64,000 nucleotides of DNA from contig NZ_JACCCO010000001.1 of the NCBI RefSeq assembly GCF_013409935.1, forward strand, positions 3,286,001-3,350,000, in the 5' to 3' direction. The DNA is from Streptosporangium sandarakinum (GTDB taxonomy: Bacteria > Actinomycetota > Actinomycetes > Streptosporangiales > Streptosporangiaceae). A model generated the notes under the pieces. The model searched no databases. It saw only the letters and a list, made by a program, of their open reading frames with translations, and was not told the DNA's origin. Each line of letters begins with the position of its first letter. Position 1 is the stretch's first letter. A program made the translations under genes and the position numbers. Below, piece after piece: positions 1 to 8,328 of the stretch.

Positions 1-2
1 TG

Positions 3-1301
3 GTCGACATGCTGCAGCTGTTCAGCGGCGGGGCGATGCTGAAGCTGTCGGTCTTCGCACTCGGCGTCATGCCGTACATCACCGCGGGCATCATGATGCA
101 GTTGCTCGCCGTACTGATCCCGCGCCTCACGGAGCTCAGGAAGGAGGGGCAGGGCGGGCAGGCGAAGATCACCCAGTACACGAGATACGTGGCGGTGGCG
201 CTGTCCGTGCCCTACGCCGCGACGATCGTGGCGACGGCCCGCTCCGGTCAGATCTTCCCCACCTGCCGGCAGCGGCTGCTGCACGACCAGGGCATGATGA
301 CGGTCGTCGTCATCACGACCGTCATGGTCGCGGGCACCTGCGTGATCATGTGGCTGGGCGAGCTGATCACCGAGCGGGGGATCGGGAACGGCATGTCCAT
401 CCTGATCTTCACCCAGACGGTCGCCGTCTTCCCCTCCTACGTGTCGAACATCTTCCGGCTCAGCCCGTTCGCGCTGGCGACGATGCTGGTGGCGGGGGTC
501 TTCCTGGTGGCGGCGGTGGTGTTCGTCGAGCAGGCGCAGCGGCGGATCCCCGTGCAGTACGCCAGGCGCATGGTCGGGCGCAGGATGTACGGCGGGACCT
601 CGACATACCTACCGGTCAAGGTCAACCAGGCCGGGATCGTCCCCGTCATCTTCACCTCCTCGCTGCTCTTCCTGCCGCAGCTGGCCGTACAGCTGACGGG
701 CGGCACCGGGCCGGTCGCGGAGTGGGTCTCGCGCTACCTCACCTCCGGCGACCACCCGGTCCACATGACGGCGTACCTGCTGCTGGTCGTGGCGTTCACC
801 TACTTCTACGTGTCGATCACCTTCGACCCGGACGAGGTGGCCGACACCATGAAGCGGTTCGGCGGGTTCGTGCCCGGCATCCGGCCCGGCCGGCCCACCG
901 CCCACTACCTGCGGTTCGTGCTCTCCAGGCTGACCGCGCCGGGAGCGGTCTACCTCGGTGTGCTGTCGCTCATCCCGATCGTCGCCTTCGTGGTGCTGCG
1001 CGACCCGGCGACGCAGCAGAACTTCCCGTTCGGCGGGACGACCGTGCTCATCATGGTCGGCGTGGGCCTGGAGACCGTGAAGCAGATCCAGGCGCAGGTC
1101 GAACAGCGCGACTACCGGGGTTTCCTGCGGGACCGCGGAACCGCGGGGGCCTGGGACGGCGGGCGGCCCCGGCGGGCCAGGGACGGCGAGCGAGTCCGGC
1201 GGACCGAGGACGGCGGGCAGACCCGGCGGACCGGGAACGGCGGGCGGGCCGGGCTCCTTCGGGACCCCGGAGGTCTCAGGGGATCGCCAGACCGGATCTG
1301 A
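3..1301 (+). CDS. secY: SecY family preprotein translocase channel subunit, 5' end outside window
   Basis: Integral membrane channel of the Sec translocon. The visible 433 codons match SecY from the TM2 region onward: VDMLQLFSGGAMLKLSVFAL at the start, then PYITAGIMMQLL, GNGMSILIF, and a PVKVNQAGIVPVIF loop. Roughly 75 N-terminal residues (TM1) are missing, so the gene begins left of the window. No adk, map or ribosomal-protein gene follows, unlike the housekeeping secY operon, so this is probably an accessory copy; that is inference. The C-terminus carries four 9-residue repeats (DGGRPRRAR, DGERVRRTE, DGGQTRRTG, NGGRAGLLR) that SecY does not normally have. The last 26 bp overlap the convergent response-regulator gene. 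Confidence 0.85.
   Translation, partial: VDMLQLFSGGAMLKLSVFALGVMPYITAGIMMQLLAVLIPRLTELRKEGQGGQAKITQYTRYVAVALSVPYAATIVATARSGQIFPTCRQRLLHDQGMMTVVVITTVMVAGTCVIMWLGELITERGIGNGMSILIFTQTVAVFPSYVSNIFRLSPFALATMLVAGVFLVAAVVFVEQAQRRIPVQYARRMVGRRMYGGTSTYLPVKVNQAGIVPVIFTSSLLFLPQLAVQLTGGTGPVAEWVSRYLTSGDHPVHMTAYLLLVVAFTYFYVSITFDPDEVADTMKRFGGFVPGIRPGRPTAHYLRFVLSRLTAPGAVYLGVLSLIPIVAFVVLRDPATQQNFPFGGTTVLIMVGVGLETVKQIQAQVEQRDYRGFLRDRGTAGAWDGGRPRRARDGERVRRTEDGGQTRRTGNGGRAGLLRDPGGLRGSPDRI
1155..1262 (+). repeat. 27-nt minisatellite, four units, in the secY C-terminal tail
   Basis: Four consecutive 27-nt units, each starting near GACGGCGGGC, encode four degenerate 9-residue repeats rich in Arg and Gly. The period is a multiple of three, so the frame is kept. 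The units lie in the cytoplasmic tail after the last membrane segment. Confidence 0.7.
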
Positions 1302-1941
1302 CCGCGAACACGACGAGCTGGGCCCGGTCGCGGGCCCGGAGCTTGACCATGGCACGGCTGACATGGGTGCGCACCGTGTCGGGGCTGATGACCAGCTCCC
1401 GGGCGATCTCGTCGTTCGACCGGCCGGTGGCGACCCAGGCGACCATCTCGCGTTCCCGAGGGGTGAGGGAGTCGAGACCCTCGACCGGACCGGCGTCGTG
1501 GCGGCCGAACAGGCCGATGACCTTCCGCGTGACGGACGGCGAGAGCAGCGCCTCCCCCGACGCGACGACCCTGATCGCGTGGGCCAGCTCCTCCGGGGCG
1601 CCGTCCTTGAGGACGAACCCACTGGCCCCGGCCTGAAGCGCGGCGAAGACGTACCGGTCGGTCTCGAAGGTCGTGACGACGACCACCCGGGTGCCGTCGA
1701 GCGCGGGATCGGCCGCGACGGCCCGCAACGTGTCGATGCCGTCCATTCCCGGCATGCGGATGTCGAGCAGGAGGACGTCGGGCCGGGTGTCGGCCAGCAG
1801 CCGGAGGGCCGCGGCGCCGTCGGCCGCCTCACCGGCGAACTCCAGATCCGGCTCGCGTTCGATGAGGGCCCGCAGCCCCATGCGCACGACGGCCTGGTCA
1901 TCGGCGACCGCGACGCGGATCGGACCGGCCGGCGCGCTCAC
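1276..1941 (-). CDS. NarL/LuxR-type response regulator
   Basis: DNA-binding response regulator of a two-component system. The receiver domain begins IRVAVADDQAVVRMGL and has the phospho-acceptor Asp in LLLDIRMPGMDG, a Thr in VVVVTTFE and a Lys in FVLKDGAPEE. A LuxR helix-turn-helix follows (SLTPREREMVAWVATGRSND, then ARELVISPDTVRTHVSRAM). I start it at the GTG at 1941, giving 221 aa. That GTG overlaps the kinase stop (GTGA) and has GGGGGGA just upstream, so the two genes are probably translationally coupled. An upstream in-frame start would add 13 residues. The 3' end overlaps secY convergently by 26 bp. Confidence 0.9.
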   Translation of the reverse strand: MSAPAGPIRVAVADDQAVVRMGLRALIEREPDLEFAGEAADGAAALRLLADTRPDVLLLDIRMPGMDGIDTLRAVAADPALDGTRVVVVTTFETDRYVFAALQAGASGFVLKDGAPEELAHAIRVVASGEALLSPSVTRKVIGLFGRHDAGPVEGLDSLTPREREMVAWVATGRSNDEIARELVISPDTVRTHVSRAMVKLRARDRAQLVVFAVRSGLAIP

Positions 1942-3236
1942 ACGTCCCCCCGGAAGCCCGCGCCGTCCACGGGGAGGCACACGCCGTCCCTGGGGAAGCG
2001 CGCGACCACCCCGAAGCCGCCGTCCGGGCGAGGCCCCGCGGCGAACACGCCGCCCGCCTCCGTCACCCGGGCCCGCATCCCGGCGAGCCCCCGTCCTCCG
2101 GCCGCCCGGACCCGGCCGAAACCGGCGGGCTCGGCCGCTCCGGGGGAGCCGCCTCCCCGGTCGACGACCTCCAGGACGAACTCGCGCGGCCCGTCGGCGA
2201 GGCGGACCAGGGCTCCACCCGGACCGGCGTGACGCGCGACGTTGGTCAGCGCCTCGCGCACCACCCGGTAGACAGGCTCTTCGAGCCCCGCGGGGACGTA
2301 CGGCTCGGCCGGCTCGACGTCCACGGGCAGGCCCGCCGCCCGCACTCCGCCGACCAGCCGGAGCAGGTCGTGGTCCGCGGGCTCGGGGTCCATGACGTCG
2401 AGCGCGGAACGGAGCCGGCCGAGTGCCTGCGCGCTGGTCGAACGGATCGCCTCCAGTGACTCGCGGACCCGCTCGGGATGCTCGTCGAGCATGAGCAGCG
2501 CGACCCCGGCCTGCATGGCGATGGTCGCGAAGCCGTGCCCGGCGGCGTCGTGCACCTCGTCGGCGAGGCGCGCGCGTTCCGCGGCGACCAACTCCCGCAC
2601 CCCCGCCGCCGCTGTCATCGCCCCGGAATCCGGTTCGCCCCGGACGGCCCCGGCATCCGGTTCGCCCGGTACGACCTCGGCACCCGATTCACTTCGAACG
2701 GCTCCGGTGCCCGGTTCGCCCCGGACGGCTCCGCCCGCCTCCCGGTCCACCGCCGCGGCGCGCCATCGGGGGCGATCCGGCTCCGCGGACCCGGGCCGCC
2801 GCTCCGGCTTCACCAGCGGCGCCGGTCGTTCCGGGGCCGCGGCGAGCGCCCAGCCCACCGCGCCCGGACCTCCCGAAACGCCCGAGACCGTACCCGAGGC
2901 CCCCAAAGCACCGGAAGCCGTGTCCGGGGTTCTCGAAGCACCAGAGGCCGTACCCGAGATCCCCGAAGCACCCGAAGCGGTATCCGGGGTCCCCGAGACG
3001 TCCGAGGCGCCCGCGCCGGACGCCGGGCCCGCCGCGATGTCCGTACTGAACTGCCGCCCGCCCCCGTCGCGCGCCTGGGCGAGACCGCCGGACGGCCACG
3101 GGATGGCCAGCCAGCCCACCCACGCCAACATCAGGACGACCGGCAGATCGCGCACCCGGCCCAGCCGGAGCAGCGCCTTCGCGGCCGCGGCGAGGGAGTC
3201 GCGCGGACGGCCCTCCGGATGCGTGTGCTCGGTCAC
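1938..3236 (-). CDS. Sensor histidine kinase of the NarL-partner (HisKA_3) type with repeat-rich linker
   Basis: Kinase partner of the downstream response regulator. The phospho-acceptor His229 lies in LADEVHDAAGH. The HATPase part has the N-box REALTNVARHAG (Asn332), DRGGG (359-363) and GRGLAGM (381-387). Only one convincing membrane segment is visible (about residues 31-52), where related kinases usually have four or more. Residues 71-210 are mostly low-complexity: about four 10-residue units (SGTPDTASGA type) at 81-122 and four 9-residue units (GAVRGEPGT type) at about 169-206. A stretch resembling the normal last membrane segment (GAVGWALAAAP) sits between the two arrays. The start is GTG with GGGGGGA upstream. 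The ligand is unknown, and the sensor part may be degenerate. Confidence 0.85.
   Translation of the reverse strand: MTEHTHPEGRPRDSLAAAAKALLRLGRVRDLPVVLMLAWVGWLAIPWPSGGLAQARDGGGRQFSTDIAAGPASGAGASDVSGTPDTASGASGISGTASGASRTPDTASGALGASGTVSGVSGGPGAVGWALAAAPERPAPLVKPERRPGSAEPDRPRWRAAAVDREAGGAVRGEPGTGAVRSESGAEVVPGEPDAGAVRGEPDSGAMTAAAGVRELVAAERARLADEVHDAAGHGFATIAMQAGVALLMLDEHPERVRESLEAIRSTSAQALGRLRSALDVMDPEPADHDLLRLVGGVRAAGLPVDVEPAEPYVPAGLEEPVYRVVREALTNVARHAGPGGALVRLADGPREFVLEVVDRGGGSPGAAEPAGFGRVRAAGGRGLAGMRARVTEAGGVFAAGPRPDGGFGVVARFPRDGVCLPVDGAGFRGDV
2619..2732 (-). repeat. 27-nt minisatellite in histidine-kinase linker
   Basis: About four 27-nt units encode GAVRGEPGT, GAVRSESGA, EVVPGEPDA and GAVRGEPDS, just upstream of the dimerization/His domain. 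The array is in frame. Confidence 0.7.
2871..2996 (-). repeat. 30-nt minisatellite in histidine-kinase linker
   Basis: Four 30-nt units encode SGTPDTASGA, SGISGTASGA, SRTPDTASGA and LGASGTVSGV. The array is in frame, after the single membrane segment of the kinase. Confidence 0.7.
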
Positions 3237-3528
3237 CGTCCCCCCAGAACATGCGCGTACGCGCCGATCCTAGCCAGCCCCGGGGCGATCGTGTCCGGGA
3301 TCGGCACACCCATCCCCGATGACCGCTCTTCCGTGATTCTTCCCGCGGGCCGTTCCCAGCCGTCCCCGGCGCCTCCCCGCGTACCGGGTTCCGCCTCCCG
3401 CCCCCGCTCCCGTCTCCACGCCCCGGCGCCTTCCGACGGCCTCGAAAGTTCGCACAAACCATCGAATACCGCGCGGACTTATGTGTAGATTGCCGGACGG
3501 AAATCCCCCGCGAGAAGGGCCGCCGCGC

Positions 3529-4743
3529 ATGCCGTCAACTCTCACGCTCACCGTCGACCAGGCGAGGCGACTCGCCGTGGGCGCGCAGTGCCTCGCGAGC
3601 CCCGGGCCCGTGAGCATGGAGCAGGTCCTGCGGCGGCTGCGGTGCCTCCAGCTCGACCCCATCGACGTGGTCGCCCGGAGCCACCTGCTGGTGCTGTGGA
3701 GCCGCCTGGGCTCCTACGACCGGGCCGAGCTGGACACGCGGCTGTGGAAGGAACGCAGCCTGTTCGAGTTCTGGGCGCACGCCGCCTCGATCGTGCTGAC
3801 CGAGGACTACCCGATCCACCAGGTCATGATGCGGGGCTTCCCGGCGGGTGACTCCCCCCACGCCCGGGTGGTCCGCGACTGGATGACCGCCAACGAGCGC
3901 CTGCGCCTGCACGTCCTGGAGCGGCTGGACGAGGCGGGCCCGCTGCCGACCGGCGGATTCGACGACATCGCCGAGGTGCCGTGGCAGTCGAGCGGCTGGA
4001 CCGCGGGCCGCAACGTGGAACGCATGCTCGACTTCCTGTGGAGGCAGGGCACGGTGATGGTCGCCGGGCGCGACGGCCGCCGCCGGCTCTGGGGCCTGGC
4101 CGACCGCTGCCTGCCCGACTGGACGGACCGCGAGCCGCTCTCCTCCTCCGAGGCGGTGGCGCGGGCGGCCGAGCACGCGCTGCGGGCGCTGGGCGTGGCG
4201 CGCCCGGCGGACATCGAGCAGCACTTCATCCGGAACCGCTACCCCGACCTGCCCGTCACCCTGGCCGCCCTGGAACGCGCGGGCCGCGTCCACCGCGTCC
4301 GCCTCGGCTCCGGCGACGCCGAGACCTGGTACGTCCACGACGACACCCTCCCGCTCCTGGAGACCCCGGACGACGGGTTCTCCCGGACGGTCCTGTTGTC
4401 GCCCTTCGACAACCTCATCTGCGACCGCGCCAGGACCGAGCGCCTGTGGGACTTCGTCTTCCGCACCGAGATGTACGTCCCCCGGGCCAAGCGCCGCTAC
4501 GGCTACTACGTCCTGCCCGTCCTGCACGGGGAACGCCTGATCGGCCGGATCGCGCCGCGCTTCGACCGGCGCGCCGCCGTACTGACGGTGGAGGGCGTCT
4601 ACGCCGAGCCCGACGCCCCCGCCTCTGCCGCCGAGCCGGTCGCCGAGGCCGTCGCCGCCCTCGCCGCGTTCCTCGGCGCCCGGACCATCACGTACGGCGG
4701 GCCGGTCCCGGACGCCTGGCGCGCGGCCCTGCACGCCCGCTGA
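3529..4743 (+). CDS. YcaQ-like winged-helix DNA glycosylase (crosslink repair family)
   Basis: A 404-aa protein of the HTH_42/YcaQ family. Characterized members are DNA glycosylases that unhook interstrand crosslinks or excise bulky alkylated bases. Family hallmarks visible are LRCLQLDPIDVVARSHLLVL near the N-terminus, ERSLFEFWAHAASIV, and the C-terminal block LLSPFDNLICDRARTERLWD. I place the start at ATG 3529, with a GAGAAGGG stretch 9 nt upstream. The ATG at 3481 would add 16 residues with no family match. Monocistronic; the convergent neighbour is separated by a strong hairpin. Confidence 0.85.
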   Translation: MPSTLTLTVDQARRLAVGAQCLASPGPVSMEQVLRRLRCLQLDPIDVVARSHLLVLWSRLGSYDRAELDTRLWKERSLFEFWAHAASIVLTEDYPIHQVMMRGFPAGDSPHARVVRDWMTANERLRLHVLERLDEAGPLPTGGFDDIAEVPWQSSGWTAGRNVERMLDFLWRQGTVMVAGRDGRRRLWGLADRCLPDWTDREPLSSSEAVARAAEHALRALGVARPADIEQHFIRNRYPDLPVTLAALERAGRVHRVRLGSGDAETWYVHDDTLPLLETPDDGFSRTVLLSPFDNLICDRARTERLWDFVFRTEMYVPRAKRRYGYYVLPVLHGERLIGRIAPRFDRRAAVLTVEGVYAEPDAPASAAEPVAEAVAALAAFLGARTITYGGPVPDAWRAALHAR

Positions 4744-4750
4744 ACCCCGG

Positions 4751-4790
4751 CGTCCCCGTCCCCGGCGCGCGGACGCCGGAGACGGGGACG
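4751..4790. terminator. Bidirectional hairpin terminator
   Basis: A 17-nt left arm (4751-4767) and right arm (4774-4790) pair at 16 of 17 positions around a 6-nt loop. It lies between the convergent stops of the glycosylase and the secreted-protein gene. Confidence 0.7.
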
Positions 4791-4807
4791 GGAACCGGAA
4801 CGGGCCG

Positions 4808-5701
4808 TCAGCGCCGGACCGTGTTGACGATCTCCTTGGGATCGGAGAAGTCGAAGAGGTCCTCGACCTTCAGATCCTTCTCGTCGACGACCTTGTCGGC
4901 GGGCGGGGCGACGACGGTGATCGGCATGCCCCAGTCGGTGTAGCGGGTGTCGGTCCTGAAGGTCATCGAGAGCTTCTTGTCCAGCCGTGCGGTCTCGGTG
5001 CTCAGCATGCGCTGGACCAGGCCGTCACCGTTCGTCCAGATTCGCCAGGAGATCGTCTTCTTCGCGGCCTGGCGGGCGCTCTCGCGGCCGAAGGCGCCGG
5101 CGTAGGTCTTGGGCGACGCCTTGGACAGCTCGGCGTGGCTCGTGGTGCCCTGGTAGAGGAAACCACCGGGTGCGGACGTCCGCTTCGCGCCCTTCAGCAT
5201 GGTCTTCAGGACCGCCGGCTCGAAGACGTTGATGGTCTGGCTGCTGACGGCCTTGAGGTCGGCGGGGGCCGCCGTGCGGACGAACTCCTTGTCCTGGGGG
5301 ACCATCTTCCGGTAGAGGTCGCTGGAGACGTACATCTTCCCGCCCACGACGGTCACGGAGGACGGGGCGAAGAAGTCGAAGGACACCACGCCGCCGTCGC
5401 CGTCGCCGTCCTTGAGGAGCTTTTCGAGCTCGGGTTCGGCGACCATCTGCCAGGTGGCGTCGAAGGCGACCGGTCCGGAACGGCTGAGCTGCAGCCTGGC
5501 GTTGTTCCGGATCCGCACCGCGGATTCCTTGTTGACGAGCAGCCGCGTGACCTCGGCGAGCTGGACGCCGTGCTCGTCGCGGAACTGCCGCTTGACCGCC
5601 TGCACCGGATCCGGAGAACCCGCCTGCGCGGCGGCGGGCACAGCGGTGACCGGCACGGACGCGATCAGCGCCGCGACGGTGAGGACAATCCATCGCCTCA
5701 T
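4808..5701 (-). CDS. Secreted protein of unknown function, paralogue of the 40679-41563 gene
   Basis: A 297-aa protein with an N-terminal signal peptide (MRRWIVLTVAALIASVPVTA, Ala-rich cleavage region PAAAQA). No lipobox Cys is present. The mature part starts with a conserved block (DPVQAVKRQFRDEHGVQLAE) that also opens the paralogue at 40679, and the two proteins align along their whole length: FLYQGT versus FLYRGT, SWRIWTNGDG versus SWRLWTDRTG, RYTDWGMPITVVAPPAD versus RYTGWGFRLVITAPPAD. It loosely resembles LprG/LppX-like beta-rich carriers, but I cannot confirm that. The start is ATG 5701 with AAGGGA about 10 nt upstream; a longer reading frame to 5893 lacks a signal peptide at its start. 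Confidence 0.75.
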   Translation of the reverse strand: MRRWIVLTVAALIASVPVTAVPAAAQAGSPDPVQAVKRQFRDEHGVQLAEVTRLLVNKESAVRIRNNARLQLSRSGPVAFDATWQMVAEPELEKLLKDGDGDGGVVSFDFFAPSSVTVVGGKMYVSSDLYRKMVPQDKEFVRTAAPADLKAVSSQTINVFEPAVLKTMLKGAKRTSAPGGFLYQGTTSHAELSKASPKTYAGAFGRESARQAAKKTISWRIWTNGDGLVQRMLSTETARLDKKLSMTFRTDTRYTDWGMPITVVAPPADKVVDEKDLKVEDLFDFSDPKEIVNTVRR

Positions 5702-5949
5702 GAGGCTTTGTCCCTTTCTGGAGGGGTGGGAGAGCACCAAAGAGGCCATCATTCCAAAAGCGGATGAATGTTGCACAGGATATACGTGATGAAATAGTGC
5801 AGATTTGCCGTAATTCCCGGCGAAGAACCACAGCCAGCGGAAAAGAGCCGTGTTCCTCCCGGACGTGCCGCCCGGACCCGGCTCTCCCCTCACCCGGAGG
5901 GCTCACGTGTTCGTCGGGCCGCCCCCGCGGGCGCGGGGCCGGCTCCCCC

Positions 5950-7116
5950 TCATCTGGAGGGCTCACCCGCCGCGGGCTCCCGCACCGCCGCCGGCCGTTC
6001 CCCCGTCGCACGCCGGGCAAGCCGCCTGCCGAGGCGCTGGGCGGGGGCCTCGACCAGCCGGTGGGTCAGGTAGGCGAGCGGCACCAGGACGAGGAAGAAC
6101 AGCGGAAGGTTCGGGACCACCCGCAGCAGGAGCGGGTGCAACAGGTAGAGGGAGAAGCTGATCACACCGAGATGGGTCAGCCAGCGCGGGAACGACCTGC
6201 GCCGCAGCGCGAACCCGGCCGCGAAGAAGGCCGCGGCCAGCAGGAGCGCCGGGGCCCAGCCGGGGTCGTCCTTGGCGAGGAGCCCGCAGGCCAGGACCAC
6301 CAGCACGGTGGCGGCGGCGGTGCGCCACCGGATCGCCCCCCGCTCCGCGCGGTACACGGCCGTGCCGGCGAACATCATGGCCAGGACGATGAGACCCTGC
6401 CACGCGCCGATCCGGCTGCCGAGGACCACCAGGGCCAGGCCGAGGACCCCGCCCGACACCGCGGCGGCCACCCGCTTCCGGCCCCGCCCGCACGCCGACA
6501 CCGCGATCACCGCGACGGCCGCCACCCCGAGCAGCGCGGCCACCAGGTCTGCGCCCCCCTTGATGGCCGGGCGCGGCAGCAGGAGCCCCAACGGCACCGC
6601 CACCAGCGCCAGGACGACCGCGATCACGGCCGACCGGTGCGCCTGCCGTACGGCGAACAGCCCGGCCGTCAGCAGGTAGAACGCCATCTCGTAGGAGAGC
6701 GTCCACATCACGCCGATGACGGCGGGCACGCCGAGCAGCTCCTGCAGCATCGTCGCGTTCCCGAGGACGACCAGAGGCAGCGGACGCGCGCCGAGCCCCG
6801 GGTGGAGGTCGAACGCCCCGGCGGCGGCGAGGAGCAGCGCCAGGACGACCGCGACGGCCAGCAGGGGAAGAAGGCGGAAGGCGCGGCCGACCCAGAAGGC
6901 CCGCAGGTCGCCGCGCCGTTCCAGGGAGGCGGGGATGATGTAGCCGCTGACCATGAAGAACACGAAGACGCCCCATGTGCCGACGTCGATCCTGCGGTCC
7001 ACCTCGGCCCAGATGTCCGGCAGGAACGTCCAGCCCGAGTGGTGCAACACGACGGCGAGCGCGGCGGGTCCGCGCAGGGCGTCCAGCCAGGCCAGCCGGG
7101 AGGAATTCGGGGGCAT
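5950..7116 (-). CDS. Acyltransferase-3 family membrane protein
   Basis: A 388-aa, roughly 10-segment membrane protein of the acyltransferase-3 family, which O-acylates sugars, cell-wall glycans or secondary metabolites. The N-terminus LAWLDALRGPAALAVVLHHS holds the family RG motif and the catalytic-type His. FFMVSGYIIPASLERRGDLR and SLYLLHPLLL near the end are typical of the family. A close relative lies at 19926-21122 in this window. It is divergent from the 7268 gene. The start at ATG 7116 is the only one that keeps the first segment; its RBS is weak. Confidence 0.85.
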   Translation of the reverse strand: MPPNSSRLAWLDALRGPAALAVVLHHSGWTFLPDIWAEVDRRIDVGTWGVFVFFMVSGYIIPASLERRGDLRAFWVGRAFRLLPLLAVAVVLALLLAAAGAFDLHPGLGARPLPLVVLGNATMLQELLGVPAVIGVMWTLSYEMAFYLLTAGLFAVRQAHRSAVIAVVLALVAVPLGLLLPRPAIKGGADLVAALLGVAAVAVIAVSACGRGRKRVAAAVSGGVLGLALVVLGSRIGAWQGLIVLAMMFAGTAVYRAERGAIRWRTAAATVLVVLACGLLAKDDPGWAPALLLAAAFFAAGFALRRRSFPRWLTHLGVISFSLYLLHPLLLRVVPNLPLFFLVLVPLAYLTHRLVEAPAQRLGRRLARRATGERPAAVREPAAGEPSR

Positions 7117-7230
7117 TCGCCCGACTTTAGGCGATGAAAACCGGTGCCGGGCTCCGGGGATTCACCGGCTGACACGTTCGACCGCCTCGGCCGCGGCCGC
7201 CTACGCTGATGCGCGGACCGGTCCGGGCGC

Positions 7231-7263
7231 GGAGAGGACCCGGAGAGGACCCGGAGAGGACGT
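7231..7263 (+). repeat. Triplicated 11-nt repeat containing the ribosome-binding site
   Basis: The unit GGAGAGGACCC occurs two and most of three times in tandem directly in front of the start codon of the next gene. The last unit supplies GGAGAGGA, 7 nt before ATG 7268. Each unit is by itself a usable Shine-Dalgarno sequence. Confidence 0.6.
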
Positions 7264-7267
7264 GCGG

Positions 7268-8215
7268 ATGGGCGGCAAGGCGGATGCCGGCTGGACGGCG
7301 CCGCTCGGCCAGATCGCCGGGGTCTGGCTGGTCGGCTCCCTGCTGGGCCCGTTACTGCTGGAGGCCGGCGCGATGGTCCTCTTCGGCGGCCATCCCCTCC
7401 TGCTCGCTCTCCCCGCCGCCCTCATGGTCGGCACGCTGTACCTCGTCGCCCGGCTCACCCCCCGGGGATCCGCGTTGACGTCGCGCCGGGCGGGGGGCCG
7501 GCTCTCCTGGTCGGCGCTCGTGCTCCTCGTGGGGGCGGCGGGCTGGGCCGGCGGCGCCTGGGCCACCTCCGACCTGGACCTGCCCTTCGGCCGGCAACCG
7601 CTGATGACCCTGGCCTGCGGCCTGCCGTTCGCACTGGCCGCGGGGCTGCTCTCCCGGCGCGCGGTCTCCCTCGGCGCCGTCGTGGTGACCGTGGCGCTGG
7701 CGGCCACCGGAACGCACCTCGCCGACCGGCAGCGCGCCGACGGGGAGGAGAAGGCCATCGCCGCCCGCCTCGATCCGGTGCGGGACCTGCTCTACGTCGT
7801 GGACGTCCCCGGCTACCGGGTCGCCCGCGACTCCTCGGGAGTGAGCGCGTTCTTCGAACCGGTGGACCAGAAGGTGGTCAGGGTCTGGCAGGACCACACC
7901 ATCTCACTCACCGCCGAACGCGGCGAGCCCGCGACGGCGACGTGCCCGAAGACGTTCCTCAGCGCTCCTCTCGGACGTGACGAACGCCCCCGGTGCGTCC
8001 TGGAACGCCCCGGCCTCTGGTACCTCACCGGCCGGATCCCGGAACCGAAGTGGGGATGTCCGTGCGGGCTGCGGGGATACGTCCGGCAGGACGGCGGCGT
8101 CCTGGTCAGCGTCCTCTCCTCCGACACCGTGTCCCGGGACGTCCTTCGCGCCGCCGTGCTCGGCGCCCGGCGCCCCACCGACGACGAGGCCCGGAGGCTG
8201 GTCCGCCCCTCCTGA
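7268..8215 (+). CDS. Membrane protein of unknown function with extracytoplasmic domain
   Basis: A 315-aa protein. About five hydrophobic segments fill the first half (IAGVWLVGSLLGPLLLEAGA, LLLALPAALMVGTLYLV, WSALVLLVGAAGWAGGAW and others). A soluble C-terminal half follows, with TCPKTFLS, DERPRCVLERPGLWYLTG and WGCPCGLRGY, i.e. several cysteines that could form disulfides outside the membrane. I do not recognise the family. I chose ATG 7268 because GGAGAGGA lies 7 nt upstream; a GTG two codons earlier is possible. The promoter region is shared with the divergent acyltransferase. Confidence 0.65.
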   Translation: MGGKADAGWTAPLGQIAGVWLVGSLLGPLLLEAGAMVLFGGHPLLLALPAALMVGTLYLVARLTPRGSALTSRRAGGRLSWSALVLLVGAAGWAGGAWATSDLDLPFGRQPLMTLACGLPFALAAGLLSRRAVSLGAVVVTVALAATGTHLADRQRADGEEKAIAARLDPVRDLLYVVDVPGYRVARDSSGVSAFFEPVDQKVVRVWQDHTISLTAERGEPATATCPKTFLSAPLGRDERPRCVLERPGLWYLTGRIPEPKWGCPCGLRGYVRQDGGVLVSVLSSDTVSRDVLRAAVLGARRPTDDEARRLVRPS

Positions 8216-8328
8216 GAACCGGCGCGGAGGGACGGGGATCCCAGGGGCCCCGAGGGCGCCGGAGCCGGTGCCGGGTCCTACCGGGCCGGTGAATCGACCA
8301 ACCGATCAGTCCCGGGAAACCGGTTCTC

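Noticed and set aside
609..1901. 430-codon frame on the minus strand overlapping secY and the response regulator
   Set aside because: Arg/Pro/Ser-rich shadow translation; the genuine frames carry clear family motifs.
8214..8328. Inverted repeat GAGAACCGG / CCGGTTCTC
   Set aside because: Arms are 97 nt apart and 9 nt long, so a hairpin is unlikely; chance is plausible at this GC content.
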